A DNA stretch of 6,718 nt. It comes from Balneolales bacterium. Lineage in GTDB: Bacteria > Bacteroidota > Rhodothermia > Balneolales > Natronogracilivirgulaceae. A program made the translations under genes and the position numbers. The DNA is taken from assembly GCA_007131535.1 (NCBI GenBank), contig SLQI01000400.1:1-6718 (forward strand), written 5' to 3'. Every line of letters begins with the position of its first letter. The stretch's first letter is position 1. Shown here in pieces: positions 5,659-6,718 of the stretch. The notes below the pieces were generated by a model that was given only the letters and a program-made list of their open reading frames with translations, was not told the origin of the DNA and ran no database searches.

Positions 5659-5685
5659 TTCAATTATTAATAAGGTTTTAAGCTG

Positions 5686-6718
5686 ATGAATAGTAAATAC
5701 CCCATGTCACAAAACGGTCCCGATGATCTGAGTAAAAACGGTAGGGAGAATTTTGACCAGGCGCGGTTTGGCAATGGTGAAAATGGAAGCAGGCAGAGGA
5801 GCAGCGATGAAGTAAGTATCGGGGAGCTATTTAATATTTTATGGGCTCACAAGTTCCTGATCATTTTCATTATGCTTTTGGCCGGTGCTGCGGCGTATTT
5901 TTATGCAGATCATCAAACGCCGGTATTTGAAAGCGAGGCATTAATCGTAGTTTCCGATGATCGGTCATCCGGACGGGGACGTGACGGTGGAGTAGGACGT
6001 GTGATTGAAACCAGCTATGGTATCGGAGTCGGGAGCAGAATTGATAATGAGCTGGCCGTGTTGCGCTCGAATCGGTTTGCGGGAAGAGTGGCTGAGCGCA
6101 TCATCCAAAATCCGCTTATGGGGGATTATTCAGAAGAAAGTGATGTTAACGTCGATTCTTTGATGGAAGCAGGTGTTACAGATGGTAAGTTTTGGCCGGT
6201 ATTGTGGAAGAATTACCCTGAAAACGACAGTCTCGTCAGCAAAGGACAGTTAACCAACAGAATTCAGCAGAATCTTGAGGTGAGCCGGCAGGCGTCAGAC
6301 TCCGAGATCATAGCCCTGACCTTTCGGAGTCCGTTAGCCGGGGAAACTGCACATATTCTGAATCTCACCCTTGAAACTTACGATGAATTTTCCATAGAAG
6401 AGAGCAGAGAACAGATACGGTCGGCGCAGGGATTCCTGGAGCAGGAGAAAAGCCGCGTGAGTGCAAATCTTGAAAGAGATGAAGAACAGCTTCGTGAATT
6501 CATGAACAGGGAAGGAATAGTTTCCCTTGATCGCCAGGCCGAAGGATTGATTTCCCGCTTGTCTGAAATGGAAAGTGAGCTTCAAAGAGCCGAAGTAGAA
6601 AAAGCGGCAGTGGATTCTGCACTGAAAAATTATCAGAATGAATTGAATGCCATACGGCCCGGACTTGCGGATCGGTATGCCGAAGGAGTGGCTCCCCGGC
6701 TGACACGTTATCAGTACC
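5686..6718 (+). CDS. Wzz/Wzc-type polysaccharide chain-length determinant protein, 5' part
   Basis: An open frame of 344 codons runs from the ATG at 5686 to the end of the window without a stop. Residues 1-45 are polar and cytoplasmic, 46-56 are the amphipathic SIGELFNILWAHK lead-in typical of Wzz domains, and 57-74 form the first membrane helix (FLIIFIMLLAGAAAYFYA). The periplasmic part follows, with SRIDNELAVLRSNRFAGRV (117-135), the conserved Wzz segment, and a charged helical stretch from about 238 to 325 (SIEESREQIRSAQ onward) that should form the long coiled-coil hairpin of these proteins. They sit in the inner membrane and set chain length in export of exopolysaccharide, capsule or O-antigen. 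Whether a second helix and a C-terminal tyrosine kinase (Wzc type) follow cannot be seen. The Gly/Arg-rich insert SSGRGRDGGVGR (94-105) is unusual. AAGG lies 10 bases before the ATG, a weak binding site; M7 at 5704 is an alternative start. It is probably the first gene of a polysaccharide cluster. Confidence 0.88.
   Translation, partial: MNSKYPMSQNGPDDLSKNGRENFDQARFGNGENGSRQRSSDEVSIGELFNILWAHKFLIIFIMLLAGAAAYFYADHQTPVFESEALIVVSDDRSSGRGRDGGVGRVIETSYGIGVGSRIDNELAVLRSNRFAGRVAERIIQNPLMGDYSEESDVNVDSLMEAGVTDGKFWPVLWKNYPENDSLVSKGQLTNRIQQNLEVSRQASDSEIIALTFRSPLAGETAHILNLTLETYDEFSIEESREQIRSAQGFLEQEKSRVSANLERDEEQLREFMNREGIVSLDRQAEGLISRLSEMESELQRAEVEKAAVDSALKNYQNELNAIRPGLADRYAEGVAPRLTRYQY

Larger units (their letters stand above)
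5110..5685 (+). other. Gene-free, structured interval upstream of the Wzz-type gene (possible leader RNA)
   Basis: No recognisable gene fills this stretch. The longest + strand readings are a 19-residue ORF at 5114-5173 (hydrophobic, with two Trp), a 53-residue ORF at 5192-5353 without a ribosome-binding site, an open frame at 5395-5526 without a good start, and one at 5463-5654 also without a good start; none matches a family I know. Instead there are three hairpins (5287-5319, 5458-5506, 5624-5658), an imperfect direct repeat (5362-5427) and five TTTAAG motifs (5251, 5382, 5390, 5415, 5677). A long regulatory leader, a small RNA or a decayed gene are all possible. No tRNA-like fold or known riboswitch core was recognised. 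Confidence 0.4.

Noticed and set aside
5075..5685. tRNA, c-di-GMP riboswitch or group II intron in the leader
   Set aside because: No T-loop or cloverleaf, no riboswitch core beyond a chance GGTAACCGG, and no domain V-like stem were found.
6334..6706. Two - strand frames at the right end
   Set aside because: Both are antisense to the Wzz-type coding region, which is continuous and well supported.

Overview
The window reads as a piece of a chromosome from a Gram-negative, probably Bacteroidota/Rhodothermota-type bacterium (a Balneolales-like organism would fit). This placement is inference. It rests on the gene repertoire (HigBA of the COG5499/PF09907 type, a COG1373-type AAA ATPase, an exported M20D amidohydrolase, a Wzz-type protein) and on the near absence of Shine-Dalgarno sequences before the starts. 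No rRNA, tRNA or CRISPR array was seen.

Layout, left to right. (1) 1-148: the 3' end of a MIP18/DUF59 (SufT/YitW-like) Fe-S assembly gene on the + strand. (2) 159-830: a compact, AT-rich higBA toxin-antitoxin pair on the - strand. (3) 896-1999: a GC-rich polytopic membrane protein on the + strand with histidines in its helices, resembling NnrS/haem-copper-type proteins. (4) 2000-2283: a gene-free, palindrome-rich interval between converging genes, with five CAGT heptamers and a strong GC hairpin. (5) 2284-3459: an AAA+ ATPase/DUF4143 protein with a PD-(D/E)XK-like C-terminus on the - strand. (6) 3617-4930: an exported M20D metallo-amidohydrolase on the - strand. (7) 4931-5685: a divergent intergenic interval of about 755 bases with a 15-nt palindrome, a two-way terminator-like hairpin, a perfect TATAAT box and several inverted and direct repeats. 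(8) 5686-6718: the first 344 codons of a Wzz/Wzc-type polysaccharide chain-length protein, running off the end.

How they fit together. The DUF59 and NnrS-like genes share strand and high GC and may be parts of one metal/nitrogen-oxide-related region into which the opposite-strand, AT-rich higBA module was inserted; this is inference. The DUF4143 ATPase also looks like an accessory gene. The Wzz-type gene probably opens an exopolysaccharide or capsule cluster continuing to the right.

The most unexplained part is the roughly 570-base stretch between the TATAAT box and the Wzz-type start. It has no convincing gene but contains three good hairpins, one with a mutually exclusive alternative, a direct repeat and five TTTAAG motifs. 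It could be a structured leader RNA, a small RNA, or a decayed gene. I found no clear evidence of a wholly new system; this leader is the best candidate for follow-up.
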